Assembly: GCF_026914185.1 (NCBI RefSeq) | Contig: NC_070558.1 | Span: 8,627,501-8,691,500, forward strand | Reading direction: 5' to 3' | Source: Puccinia triticina | Taxonomy: Eukaryota; Basidiomycota; Pucciniomycetes; Pucciniales; Pucciniaceae | DNA length: 64,000 nucleotides | Translations under genes and position numbers: made by a program | In this document: piece after piece, positions 53,591 through 64,000 of the stretch | Layout of the letters: each line of letters starts with the position of its first letter | How positions within the stretch are numbered: position 1 is the first letter of the stretch | Notes under the pieces: model-generated | Database searches by the model: none | What the model was told of the DNA's origin: nothing | The model's input: only the letters and a program-made list of their open reading frames with translations

Positions 53591-54489
53591 CATCTTCAGA
53601 TCTTGTCACATTGTGCTCATCATGATTTCCCCTTGTTGTATTTCCTCACATATATACTCCCCTCTATATGTTGTATCCCCACATTGAATTTCTACTCCAT
53701 ACACCCTGTATGACCTTTTCACCACACCATTAGATACACCTTCATCAGTACATATTTCACCACACCATTAGATAACATTGCCATTCACACATCTTATACA
53801 CTTTCATACATACCAGAAATATATCCCCCTGCATATATCATTCACATTTGCACATCACCTTTCATCTTTGCCCCCCACTACTCCTCCACTCCTCCTCATA
53901 CCCTACAGGTACAAGTAGTCGGCTCATAGTATTAGTCAGTCTAAGATTATAGTAGAAAAGCCACACCTTTCTTCTTTTTCTTAGTGTTACACTCATCCCC
54001 AGTAGTATTAGTCAGGAAGGCAGCTCTTATATCAGCATCCTTGGCATAGCTTACATTAGTACTAGTGTAGTTATACATTTCCCTTCCCAGCTCTATTCTC
54101 CCATTTGAGTAGTTCCACAACGGGGATGCAGACCTAATTTCTGTTGTCCCTCTGCAACCGCTGTTGAATTATGCCCACCTTGAAAATCCCTGTTTTTTTT
54201 GTGCTTTTCAACACATATACACATGGGTGCAAATGGTCCTCCTCCAATGTGAATTATGTTGATTGGTCTGGATAAAGCAGGTACTACTACAAAGTGCATC
54301 AGTTTTATCAAAGAACTGGGCTACTATGTACCATGTAATAATAGCAATCAACACCGTGTTGTTGCACAATGCCCATTGACATGATGGTACCTGTGATGAA
54401 AGCATGCTACCTGTAGGCTGTACAAACAAATTGGTGGAAAAAATCAAGGAAAAGATGTGAAGATAATTGTAGAGACTGTAAAATGAAGA
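53591..54489. other. Unassigned CA/AT-rich sequence
   Basis: Low-complexity pyrimidine/CAT-rich to 53900, then unique-looking sequence. A repeated TTTCACCACACCATTAGATA occurs at about 53717 and 53756. No gene. Confidence 0.4.
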
Positions 54490-54575
54490 TGTGTCTGGTG
54501 AGAGTCAAACTCATGGCTTCAGCTATGCTGAGACACATACTAGAGTGCTGCCTTTACCAACTAGCACAGCAGGCA
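54490..54575 (-). repeat. tRNA-like sequence, possible SINE head
   Basis: Minus strand A-box-like GTGCTAGTTGGTAAAGGCA and, about 45 nt on, GAGTTTGACTCTC in the place of a B box. The cloverleaf is imperfect, so a relic. Confidence 0.35.
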
Positions 54576-55016
54576 ATCAGATGTCACATGCAGCCCGCAG
54601 TGACACCCAAGCGAAGGGGTCCCCCTTTACTTGGGTGTTGCTGTGATTGCCCGCTGTGTAGGCTACAGACGTTTGTGGCTGCCAGCTGGGTGGTTGGTTT
54701 GTAGTGCTCATGGGTTGATGCAAAAGCCCTCCATACTGTGGTGATACATCATGGTAGCAGACTAACAGACAACTCAACCATAATCAGTCTACAAGACAAA
54801 AGGTGTTACCCATGCTGGGATGTGCATGGACATTTTAGAATTCACTGTTAACCTTGGATTTCTCAGACCAGTTTCTGAATTTTTTTACCTGCTGGTTCCA
54901 GGATCACTGAAATATTGATGAACCTGTTGATATCCACCAATCTACCCACTTTCTCTTGAGAAACTTGATTAATTTCACAACTAGCCACATTTTTAGTCAG
55001 GTGGCGGTAAAAATAT
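54576..55016. other. Unassigned sequence
   Basis: No gene recognised; contains CTTGGGTGTTGC/ACACCCAAGCG inverted words near 54600-54650. Confidence 0.35.
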
Positions 55017-55174
55017 GGCCCCGTTTGGCTGCCGGGTTATACTTGATAAATGGGCTTATTTATAACGCGCGACCCCCGGGGGGTCAAAGTTTTTGGTGGA
55101 GACAGGGGGAGAAATTTGGGTCGCGCGTGATAAATTTGCACATTTGTCGTATAATGTGGCAGCCAAACGGGGCC
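55017..55174. mobile_element. Tourist-like (PIF/Harbinger) MITE, copy 2
   Basis: 158 bp with the same GGCCCCGTTTGGCTGC termini and core as 42895-43057. TSD TAT (55014-55016 and 55175-55177). Confidence 0.75.
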
Positions 55175-55346
55175 TATGAAAAGTTTGCAATGTGTATTCT
55201 CATATGCCAGGTGTGTTACAAAAATAACAGCTGATGACACTTTCAACTTTACCTTTCATGAGTAATCCACCCTTTGTTAAACATGGTAGGGAAAATCAAA
55301 ACAGCCCCCGGTATTGTTCACATTTCACTGCTTTGCAATGTGGATA

Positions 55347-55560
55347 TAGAGATGGCACTTGGCACCCGCCGGCGGGTACCCGCCACACTTCAGCACATAA
55401 TTCTATGCGCCTGCAGGCGCCCATGGCGGGTGCCAGGGGTTCCATTTTAGTAAAAATACATGCAGGGAGCTGCACACGCGCAATGGGTACCTGCAAGCGC
55501 ATAGAATCATGTGCTGAAGTGTGGCGGGTACCCGCCGGCGGGTGCCAAGTGCCATCTCTA
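55347..55560. mobile_element. hAT-type MITE, 214 bp
   Basis: Same TAGAGATGGCACTTGGCACC ends as 36779-37233. TSD TGTGGATA (55339-55346 and 55561-55568). Interior repeats ACTTCAGCACATAATTCTAT in inverted order. Confidence 0.8.
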
Positions 55561-55568
55561 TGTGGATA

Positions 55569-56512
55569 GTTATAAGTTACACAACTTTTCCCAGCTTTGG
55601 CACTGTTTGATACTCAAAGAATAGACATTTGGTTTTAACATCACTTACCTCCCAATTTGTTACAGGAATAGGCATGAAATAAACATGCCAGACGGATTCA
55701 TCTACCACTTGGTTGAGACTTTGCAGTTGCTACTTTTTACAAGTTTTTTTCACAATCTCATTTTACCTGTGTTTTGAATGAAAGAAATCAGCTCTCCAAA
55801 ATATTCCTTGTCACTTAGCCAACGATAGGTTTAGCATAAGCATAGTCAAATGCTTGGCACCACATCTTGTGCATTGAAGTTAACATCCAGAATGTGATCA
55901 AGATGGACCAGACAAACAATTTCACAAGAGAGATTTTCATCCGTTGGGGTTGAGGAAGATCAGTTGGAAACAACTTCACCTAAATTTATGCTTGGATTGA
56001 AAAGAAAGTTGAGCAAAGGGTGACAGTTGACATTGAACTCACATCAGACCATTTGACTGATAAAATTACAGTCTGACACTCTCTAGAGAGTGCCACGCAT
56101 TCCCCCCTGGTGTGGATATAGGAATTGAGGAAAATTGCTTTTGGAACAAAAAATAAAAATCAGATACTCCAAATTTTCAAAGTATTTTTCAACACAATAT
56201 TTAGAGCCTCGACTAAGAATTTAAGCATTCACTTGAATTTTTTTGAAGTATAGCCATAGGTAACCTCTGTTTTAATTGTAACTACAGGGAAATGAAAGCT
56301 CATCTAACACCAGTAAAGCCTATGGTACATCTCATCTGAAGAATAAATATCATCCTTATCCCCTTTGATCATTAGCTTTATCTTAACAAGTACTTTTATA
56401 GGATCAGAAGGATTCCAGCTATTTACACATAGTTTTTTGAGTTCTAATGGTCAACAGTGTTTGGACAGACATTTTTCTGAGGGCAACATTGCATGAGGCT
56501 AAATCAAATAGC
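55569..56512. other. Unassigned sequence with 33-bp motif copy 2
   Basis: Includes GACACTCTCTAGAGAGTGCC-ACGCATTCCCCCC at 56075-56107, matching 20725-20757 with about three changes. No gene seen. Confidence 0.45.
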
Positions 56513-56815
56513 GGGCCACTATGATAAACTACACTAGACAGCCACTGGTGTAGCAGCGCATAGTGTGGTCTGCTGCAAACATGGCGTCATCACGCTTTGA
56601 GAGGCTCTACGCTAACACTCCGACATGCCTCTTTTACCGGGAAAAGCCACTAAGAAGCAGCACAACACAGCGCAGTGGGATTAAGTTTTGGTTGGCAGTG
56701 GTTAGTGCTAGCTTAATGCCGCTAACCACCAACTGTAAATCCTGTTGGTCTTCATGGTATCAAGTTACGCTATGCTGTGCTATTGCTAATGATAGTGTAG
56801 CTGACCCACTGTTGC
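56513..56815. repeat. Diverged GGCCCACT.../...AGTGGG palindromic element
   Basis: Starts GCGGGCCACTATG and ends GTAGCTGACCCACTGTTG, with TACGCTA/GCTAAC words inside. Looks like an eroded relative of 50958-51365. Confidence 0.4.
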
Positions 56816-57892
56816 TACAAATTTCTCTATCTGGTCACTAAACCAACCTCAGATTATGGTGTTGCACACCATTTTGGGCACACAAGGGCAAACTAGCAAT
56901 CCAGGTTTTCCAAGAACAAATAGTCACAATCCCAACACCTGCTTGGCACATGACAAAGCGGGGGGGGCAAAAATCTGCTTGGTCCAAATCAAGCAAAGGT
57001 GCCACAGCATCCTGATTTCACCCATGAAGGCTCCAGGGGGGGAAGGGGGGGGATTCACTTTATTGTGGTTGGTCTTCATATTGGTCATTGATTAGGAGAG
57101 GAAAGTCTGTCCTTGATGGCCAGGACAAGTATTGACTGCCAAGAAAATAGTCTCTCCAATGAACAAACTTTGGGCAAACTTTCAACAAGGAAAAGCTCAC
57201 TTGTGCTTGCTGGTTTCCACAGAGGGTGGGAATGTACATTAGCTTTTTAAAATTTTGTGAAGAGTTCTTACTTACCTTTCAAAATCAACTGGGTTAAAGG
57301 GGCTTGTAGTGTGGTGTGCGGTCTTCATAGTTCCCTGCTCCGCACCGGACGCGGCAGGACCTTCCTCATCGGATTGGGTTAGCAACAGGCGCAGGTTAAC
57401 CTTCCCCGCACTTCTTGCGTGGCCGCCGTGTATCTTGCTTTGTTTCCTGGCCTTTTCTCTGCTGCGGTCGAACCATACACGATGAGTTTTGGTGTTTTGT
57501 CTGGTCTTTGATACAACCGACCGCGGCAAACTCCGTTTATTTGTCTAGTTACACTTTATGCTTGAACTTTGTGCCCTTGAGCTTCTTTGTTGGTTTGATT
57601 TGATGCTGCTGAATTATCTCTCCTTCTACTTTGGCTAGGTTTACTACTCGCTCTCAAGGCATCGCTCGCTCGCTGGCACAGCCTCGACTTAAAAGCAATT
57701 GTTGATTTTGCTTGGACAATGTGTACCAGCCAGACACTGCCAAAAAAAATGTAGCACCTTTTTCCAATGAAATTCCGCAGAGTTTGGTACATCAAACAAA
57801 CATCCAACAAAAAGAACCAAAACCAAAACTAGAATTTGAAAGTTAATGAGAAGAGATAAAATGAATTGCGGGGGGCCTTTGTGAAAACGTCG
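56816..57892. other. Unassigned; 3' flank of the transporter gene
   Basis: Short ORFs only, none with a domain. Poly-G/C runs near 56960 and 57040. Terminator of the sugar transporter presumably lies in 57750-57890. Confidence 0.4.
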
Positions 57893-60398
57893 TCACTTGA
57901 ATTCGGAAAAATCTTCCTTTGCAGCGGCGGCTGCATCAGCCTCTTCTTTCATGGAACCCTCGTCGTGTTTGACCAGAGGAGTGACAGAGGGGCGGGCGTT
58001 GTTGACGACCGAAAGCCAGCCAGAGACGGCGAAGATTTCATCAATCTCTTCCAAGGAACGGTAGGCGGTTTCGGGAAAGAAGAAATATATGCTGGGCACG
58101 ATGAATGCGTTGACAACAGCAAATACCAAGTCTTAGGGCGCACAACGAGAAAGATAGTAAGAATGAATTTGAAAAGCAATCGGCGTGCAGACATATTAAC
58201 TCACAAGTTTTCCAACCAATGTGATCGAAGCAAATCGGGGTAATGAGAACAATCAAGAAGTTGAAGATCCAGTCTGATGGAAAAACGAACAAAGGTTTAG
58301 TGCATGTTTGTGGGAAGAGGGAACAAGATGTTGATTGCAAAACTGACTGGAAGCGGTACTGAGTCCTGTGGCTGCGGATCGGATCTCCAAGCCAACGATT
58401 TCGGCAGAGTAGAGCCATCTAGGAAATCAAAACAATTATTCAGATTGCGGCGAATGTGAGATGCGATGGAGGTGGGCACATACGACATTCCTAGCCATCC
58501 AATCCCGAAGAAAGTGTTGTACACGAAGAAGAAAACGGTGGCGGCGATTGCCGGTCCCACATCGGTAGAGTCGGGACCGTTCTGCTCGATTTTCCATACT
58601 GAGACCGCAAGTACAGCCATACTGATCGCCATTCCCGCAGCTCCTCCCAACATCAACTTCCTTCTACCAAATCGCTCTGGGAGTTGTTCTCGATTAGGTC
58701 ACTCTGTATTTCAAGCACGTGTGAAGCAGGCTCTCACTTACCAATAGTGTAAACCCCAATCCATGAGGCCATGAAAAATTCAGTTCCGGTACAGGCAGCA
58801 AGAACACGGGACAAGACGGGACCCAAGTGAAGGTAATCTGATGATACATGTTGAAGTTAGTATCAGGCTAAAAAATACGATAATTACCAAGGTCGTTAGA
58901 CTTACTTTCATACACTGTTGCTGCGTACTAATTCCGCGAAAAAACAATACCGACTTGTAAGCTGCCATCATCAACATAGGCTATGCAATAATAGGCTTAC
59001 ATAGGTAATGAGGTTGATGCCACTAAAGTAGGACAGATTGTGACGATGAATGGGTGGTTAGTTCCCGTCTTTCATTTTTAGTTGGTTTGGGCGTGTGACA
59101 GTCTATAATACACACCTGATCTGTTGGAAACACTGGCTGACCACTGCCAATGTAGTTCGCTGGAAGTTGCGAGACTTGCCGTTCTTGAATAGATCCATGA
59201 AACGAGGAGGGGGGCAGTTTATCACGGAATCTTCAACTTGCTTCAATAATTTCTCGACGGTGTGATGGTTCTCTTCCACTCCGCCGAGGCTTGCGAATAC
59301 TTCTCTGGCTTGTTGCATATGTCCTTTCTTGACGAGCCATCGAGGTGATTCTGGCAATGTAAGGACCGTTGACATGATGATAACAGCGAAGACAATCTGT
59401 AAGGCAATTGGCATCCTCCATGACACCGACGATTCATTGGTGAAGTAGAAAGCCAACTGCAGAAGGAGAACTACATCAGTGAACCAATTCTAAGAATCAC
59501 ACTAGAATGGAAAACTCTTACATCAACCCAATAGCTGATCATGATACCAGCCGTGATCAAACAGCCTTCCAACATGACAAGTTTCCCTCTTTGATGAGCC
59601 GGGGAGCATTCACTGGATATTTGCAGGCGGATCTCAGGATTAGCAAGCTAATAGAGCACATCTTCATGTAAGGAAAGGGATTCTTACGATTGCCATACTG
59701 GAACAGTGGCTGTGATAAATCCGTTACCGAAACCAGTGACGATTCGTCCGACAATGAACTGGGCGATGCCAAAAGAAGCAGCTTGGATGATAGAGCCCAC
59801 AATCATGACGAAGGCACCTATAAAGATGATCTTCCTTCTTCCGAGCTTTTCACCCAGCGAAGAACAAGAAAGAGCACCGATCATGCATCCTGGGTGGAGA
59901 CATTGGGGTCAGTAATTGCGCCTATCCTAGAGAAACCTTATAGATCCGAGCTCACCAATTTCGTACAGCGCGCTGTGGTAGTAAGTTTCGAAATAACGAA
60001 TCAGCCCGGGTCCAATTCCGCTGGTGCCATGTGGTGATTAGGGATACTCAACATTGCCACACCTTGGATAGTGGAGTTTTTCGATTTTTGTGCGGCGGAG
60101 AAATGCTTCGAGATTGTGTCCATTTCAGGAAATACTTCCACAAAGGTGGGAAGGGTGAGAAGACCGCCCATAACGCCTTGGTCATATCCAAACAAGCTAT
60201 CGACGACAGTGAAGGATGAGGACAGGGGTCAGGCAGAGGGGGATCAGTGACTGCAAAATGCGACTCGGATGACCGGACGGTTGAGGACAACAGAGCTGCT
60301 TACAAGAATCCCAGTCCGGCCAAACTAGCGACAGCTTGGTTCAAGCGTTGTCCCTTGAGCCCCCAGTAGGGGGCAGCAGTAGGTGAGGGCAAAGGCAT
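57893..60398 (-). CDS. MFS sugar (hexose) transporter
   Basis: Proton-coupled sugar/MFS porter of the plasma membrane. Thirteen exons (plus numbers): 60304-60398, 60053-60196, 59956-59972, 59688-59889, 59522-59612, 59116-59456, 59001-59022, 58906-58927, 58742-58837, 58484-58676, 58348-58418, 58205-58273, 57893-58131. All splice ends are GT-AG and phases agree; 533 residues. Family motifs in order: FGYDQGVMGGLL (TM1), GALSCSSLGEKLGRRKIIFIG, GRIVTGFGNGFITATVPVWQ, SECSPAHQRGKL, LPESPRWLVKKG (PESPR signature), QQISGINLITYYAATVYE, ERFGRRKLMLGG, SWLYSAEIVGLEIRSAATGLST and FFFPETAYRSLEEIDEIF (PETK-type end). Twelve membrane helices are expected. Acidic cytosolic tail. Substrate not provable; QQ.SG and PETA fit hexose carriers. 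No lesion. Confidence 0.92.
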
Positions 60399-60612
60399 TC
60401 GGGGAGATGGAAGGAAATTGTTAACGTCCCGAAGTAATTATTTATAGCCAAATAAAAAAAGAGCAAGAGAAAGGAGGGGTGGGGGAGGAAGGGATGAAAG
60501 TGAGCTGTGTCCAAGATCGGCTAGTTTTATAGATATGATATGGAAATCTTGAGACTAAGAAACGGTGGGGGAATCTACTTCGGAGGATCGATAGCTCTAT
60601 TTATGTAAATAT
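60399..60612. promoter_or_regulatory. Promoter region of the sugar transporter
   Basis: Only 214 bp separate the transporter ATG from the stop of the upstream candidate gene. Contains TTATTTATAG and TCTATTTATGTAAATATTTATTT, AT-rich core-promoter-like words, but no single clear TATA box. Confidence 0.35.
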
Positions 60613-61114
60613 TTATTTGTGGAGGTCGCTTGTGAGAACACCAGCCCAGCTGAAGCAGCCCGAAGCCCAAAATGAGTGCGGTTTGAAACCACCACAGTCA
60701 GACTCTGAGTACACTTTGATCAGCGGGCAGCCTGTAGGAACCTTCCAGGGCGGCAAGCCTTCGCGATTACCCTCTGACGAGGCCGCATAAGATTTGGCGT
60801 GCATACCAGCCATCTGGTGCAAACAGGCCCGACAGCTCTCCGCTGTTTTCGGTCGTCCACTTTCAGCAATTCAGGAATCATCCTCGGACAGGCTAACTTG
60901 AAACGAAAGATTTTCCTGGTCGCACCCCGGAACATCCTAGAGTATCCCACTGCTCCCTCTGCAAGTCTGAAAAGTGACCATCCGGAAAGCCGAGTGGACG
61001 AGGCTTTTTTACGTAACAGTCCCATGCTGTTGTTAAACTCGAATTGCACCGAATATGTACAAAATCCCATTCATCGAGAGACATGACTTCACAATCCCCG
61101 CGACAGTCTGCCAT
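60613..61114 (-). CDS. Candidate small Cys-rich protein gene
   Basis: Two exons, 60898-61114 and 60613-60842, joined over a 55-nt GTTAGC...AACAG intron in phase 1. 148 residues with 10 Cys (RGDC, HIRC, AWDC, TLGC, ESCRAC, TGC, SDCGG, SGC), many Trp and Gly: SLDEWDFVHIRCNSSLTTAW, LGFPDGHFSDLQREQWDT, CLHQMAGMHAKSYAASSEGN, KVYSESDCGGFKPHSFWASG. The frame is open about 26 codons above the ATG, so an upstream exon is possible; no signal peptide seen at this start. Same strand as the transporter, 214 bp upstream. No family recognised. Rust genomes carry many Cys-rich secreted proteins, but secretion is unproven here. Confidence 0.4.
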
Positions 61115-62814
61115 CCTCCAATGCCATATTAGTCGCGCCGGGAGCAGAGGATCATAGTAGACAGTTGTAAATAGATATGTATCGCTTCCAATTCTTCACA
61201 CCCAGTGAAACTCGACTTCATGTAACACACGCTACAGACCTATTGGCTACAGCTGGATTTTCTTTATCCGACCATGAGCATGGACTTCAGTACTGGCGGT
61301 GTCACCAAGTCCAATCGTGATAGTGTCTTCTAAGGCCGCTTGAACTGTTTTGTATTCTACCGTGCTTGTAGCCAAAGGGGGGAGGACTACCACGTGACGG
61401 TGAGCCCACGCTTGTCATTGCGAGGGTCATTGCTCATGCTATGTTTGATTGCGAGTCCGACCCCTCCAACTCTGGCTTGTGGTTGCTGTGGTAAAGGATA
61501 CATAGATAGACGAAACAAAAGGCAACTAATACAAAGTGCGCTGCTTTGCACCCATGGGATCTAGTGAGCGGATAGAACATCACGTCGACACGATACCCCG
61601 ATGTTGCGTCGCCATCCTCTCCAGTCTGGATTCGCCCCCAAGTATTGGCCTCCTTGTCTCAAGGAACCCGCGCTGCTTGTGCCCCTCCCCCCGCCACCCA
61701 GTAGCCTCGTAGTTGACGGGAAAGGGTAACAACGATTCCCTCCTGACTGCTTCGCTATCACTTCCCTGCCTGATGTACATTTCGGCCCGCAGTCCGTACG
61801 GCCGCCAGTCATGCACACCGTTCCAAATGGGGAAAAGAAAAGACTCCGTGAAAACAGTTTTTACCAGTCTAAATTTCTTCCGATCCTTCCTTAACAAATA
61901 CTACAGTCATGCAATTATTCTACGGGTAGGCTATACGATTTACGCATGCGATGACCTTCTTTTCGCCTAGAGCCAAAGTCATCCCATTCTTCCAAATGAA
62001 CCATACATGGGAAACTGGTGGGATGTGAATTTCGCCACCATTGATCATCGAACCACATTGTACACGGCATGGTTATTACTAATACTAACGACACATATTC
62101 AATTGGATTGTTTTGTTCAGCACGGCTTTCAGTATGTTACTGCGGCGATCGCAAAGATCAACTGCCAAGTTTTTCTTCGTTTTCTTTGATACTTTGTAGG
62201 ATATGACTGCAATCCATTTCAGCAATGGATCATCAAGTTCAAAACATTTTTCTGATGCTCGATTCTAAGGGTAAGATGGACCAAATGCGCGCAGATTGGA
62301 ATGAAGCAGCTTGCTGGAAGTTGAACAACCGGACCAGAAGACTTGCGATCTCCCAAGCTCTCCTCCGAAGATTGCGCCACACCGAAAATTGTGTACTTAC
62401 AATTTACACATTTAAATATGTATTTGTAACAAAGGCACTTCGGTTCTCGCGGGTTCTCGCGCAGGAGCCTCATGAGGTCATCGATGAGGTCACAGAGGGT
62501 GCAGAGGCCTGTGGGTTACGTAAATGTGACAGCCCAACGATTTGTGAGACGTTTTGTGTGCAAACCAGGGACCACTAGGCTGTACACACATTTTTGGACT
62601 GACCATGGCCTTATTTTTTTTGCCGTTTTTTCAATCAAATTAAGATCATCCTCAACCAGGTTTTGCGTGCAGCGTACAGCAGAATGCCGCGTGCAACTGT
62701 AAGCTCTGGGTGGTTTATCCTCGGCAAAATCTTTTAGTTTTTGGTTACCTCAATAAACAGGTGTGTTCTTAGGTCCCTCTGTGGCATCTGCATGGCTATA
62801 TTATTGAATGATTT
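61115..62814. other. Unassigned region
   Basis: Overlapping ORFs of 60-117 codons on both strands, none with a recognised domain. 61560-61820 on the minus strand is open in two frames and GC-rich; not supported as a gene. 62440-62465 has a duplicated GGTTCTCGCG. Confidence 0.35.
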
Positions 62815-63323
62815 GGAGGACTTCCAGTGAACTTTGAATAAATCTGGAGTTTCAGATTTTGCATGTGGAACTGTGGATCACTTTGGGGAGCTTTGCAGAC
62901 CTAGATTTTCCCACAAAATGGACAACTTCCCGTCAATCTGGGAACTCAGATTTTTCCAGATTTTGCAGGGAAATCTGGGCTCAATTGTCCCAAATCATCG
63001 ATCTGCCTAGATTTCCCTGCGAAATCTGGGAAATTCTGGGTTTCCAGATTGGCGGGAAGTCCTCCAATGGAGGACTTCCTGTTGCCTCTGGGAGCCTCCC
63101 AGATCTCAATTTATACAACCCAACTCTTAATTTTCAGGATCAAGGAAAATGTTTTCTTAAGCCTGTAGTTTGTTGCTCTCATGTGTGCTTTTTGTGGTTT
63201 TGGTAGGTGTCTTAATTTAGGAATTAGAGAGGCATTTAGAGCTCTCTAAATGCCAACGGGAAGTCCTCCAATCTGAAATCTGCTGCCTCAGATCTGACTT
63301 TCCAGATCAACAGGAAGTCCTCC
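62815..63323. repeat. Nested cluster of GGAGGACTTCC MITEs
   Basis: Partial end at 62815-62825; full 146-bp copy at 62920-63065 (TSD AAT at 62917-62919 and 63066-63068); then a 255-bp relative 63069-63323 opening GGAGGACTTCCTGTTG and closing CAACAGGAAGTCCTCC, with another inner end at 63255-63269. Repeated insertion into the same family. Confidence 0.7.
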
Positions 63324-63488
63324 ATCCCTTGCACAACTTTCACATTTGGAGAATAACAGTGGGAATTTGGAAATCAGCTAGTCAATGCTTTTTAGAGATG
63401 GACGGAGAGGAATCATGTTGGCCATTGGGAATGTACAGTCTTGATGGCCAAAATGACTTCTTTATATTGATCATTTCTCTATGTGCAA

Positions 63489-63630
63489 TAGAGATAGTCA
63501 TTTGGGACCCGGGTACCAAGCGGTACCCGGGTACCGCACCGCTTTTTGGCCAATTTCAGGCACCTAGTACCGCACCCGGCACCGCCTGGGAGGTACCACG
63601 GGTACCGCGGGTACCACCCGTGATATTTTT
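63489..63630. mobile_element. hAT-like left terminus
   Basis: TAGAGATAGTCATTTGGGACCCGGGTACC followed by several GGGTACC/GGTACC palindromes. The right end is not in the window. Confidence 0.4.
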
Positions 63631-63714
63631 TGGTGTGGCAGCGTCCTGCTGTCCTGCTTGCTCCATCCAGTTTGTTGCCATCCATTGCGACAAGCTGGAG
63701 GGCAAACAGGCCAC

Positions 63715-63975
63715 TGTTTGCCGGGAGGAACTCCTCCCGGCAAGCACTGGCTCTCCTCTTTGACCGGAGGAATCCCTCCGGTTGAGGAGGAATACACACC
63801 TCTGACCGGAGGAATTGATCCATCTGATTGGAGGCATGTACACCTCTTTGACCGGAGGAATGGCTCCGGTCAAAGAGGCAAGTCCACCCAGCGAGCTGGA
63901 TATGCGTCCAGCTCACCGGTGGACATCCCTTGCCAAGCTGGATACATAATATGTATCCAGCTTGCCGAGATGACT
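63715..63975. repeat. Array of perfect palindromes
   Basis: At least five consecutive hairpins: GCCGGGAGGA/TCCTCCCGGC (63720-63741), CCGGAGGAATCCCTCCGG, CTCTTTGACCGGAG...CTCCGGTCAAAGAG, CCAGCGAGCTGGA...TCCAGCTCACCGG, and AAGCTGGATACAT...ATGTATCCAGCTT. Different sequences but similar arm length and spacing. Confidence 0.75.
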
Positions 63976-64000
63976 CATCCCTCACCAAGATGGATACACA

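Noticed and set aside
59690..60037. Plus-strand ORFs over the transporter
   Set aside because: Antisense to well-supported exons.
61561..61897. Two overlapping minus ORFs, one with several Cys
   Set aside because: Two frames open over the same GC-rich stretch, no splice or start evidence to choose one.

Overview
The window looks like a repeat-rich piece of a filamentous basidiomycete nuclear genome, most likely a rust fungus (Pucciniales, Puccinia-like). The grounds are three ordinary intron-rich host genes with short GT-AG introns (about 55-100 nt) set in long stretches of nested transposons, a fused LeuC-LeuD isopropylmalate dehydratase, and many C-to-T nonsense changes in repeats. The genus is an inference. 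All motifs, splice sites, target-site duplications (TSDs) and LTR comparisons were read by eye.

Layout. 1-4089: Ty1/copia element Copia-1 (minus strand, cut by the window edge). 4567-5199: long-TIR element with a 9-bp TSD (Mutator-like). 5211-6440: relic of a spliced gene I do not recognise. 6498-19623: complete Ty3/gypsy chromovirus-like element Gypsy-1 (1119-bp LTRs, 5-bp TSD) with an unusual spliced accessory ORF before gag and a 3.7-kb hAT transposon (14418-18105, 8-bp TSD) inside its integrase. 19629-22337: small palindromic repeats. 22343-36504: Copia-2 (781-bp LTRs, 5-bp TSD) whose right LTR is split by the 8.4-kb Gypsy-2 (28086-36489). 36505-39300: hAT-type MITE and tRNA-like repeats. 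39424-42319: AP-3 complex beta subunit. 42583-46980: MITEs and unassigned sequence. 46991-49915: LEU1. 50292-51429: unrecognised ORF interrupted by two MITEs. 51550-57890: satellites, hairpin arrays and MITEs. 57893-60398: 13-exon sugar transporter. 60613-61114: candidate Cys-rich small gene. 62815-64000: nested MITEs and a palindrome array.

The host genes have unrelated jobs (leucine biosynthesis, AP-3 vesicle traffic, hexose uptake) and do not form a cluster. The most unusual material is in the transposons: a spliced retroelement ORF with all introns in phase 1, an HIV-type slippery heptamer (T TTT TTA) directly before a stop in Gypsy-2, two unrelated retroelements that both appear to prime from tRNA-Tyr (one from a half-molecule), LTR divergences that contradict the nesting order, and an ORF that reads through once two MITEs and their TSDs are subtracted.
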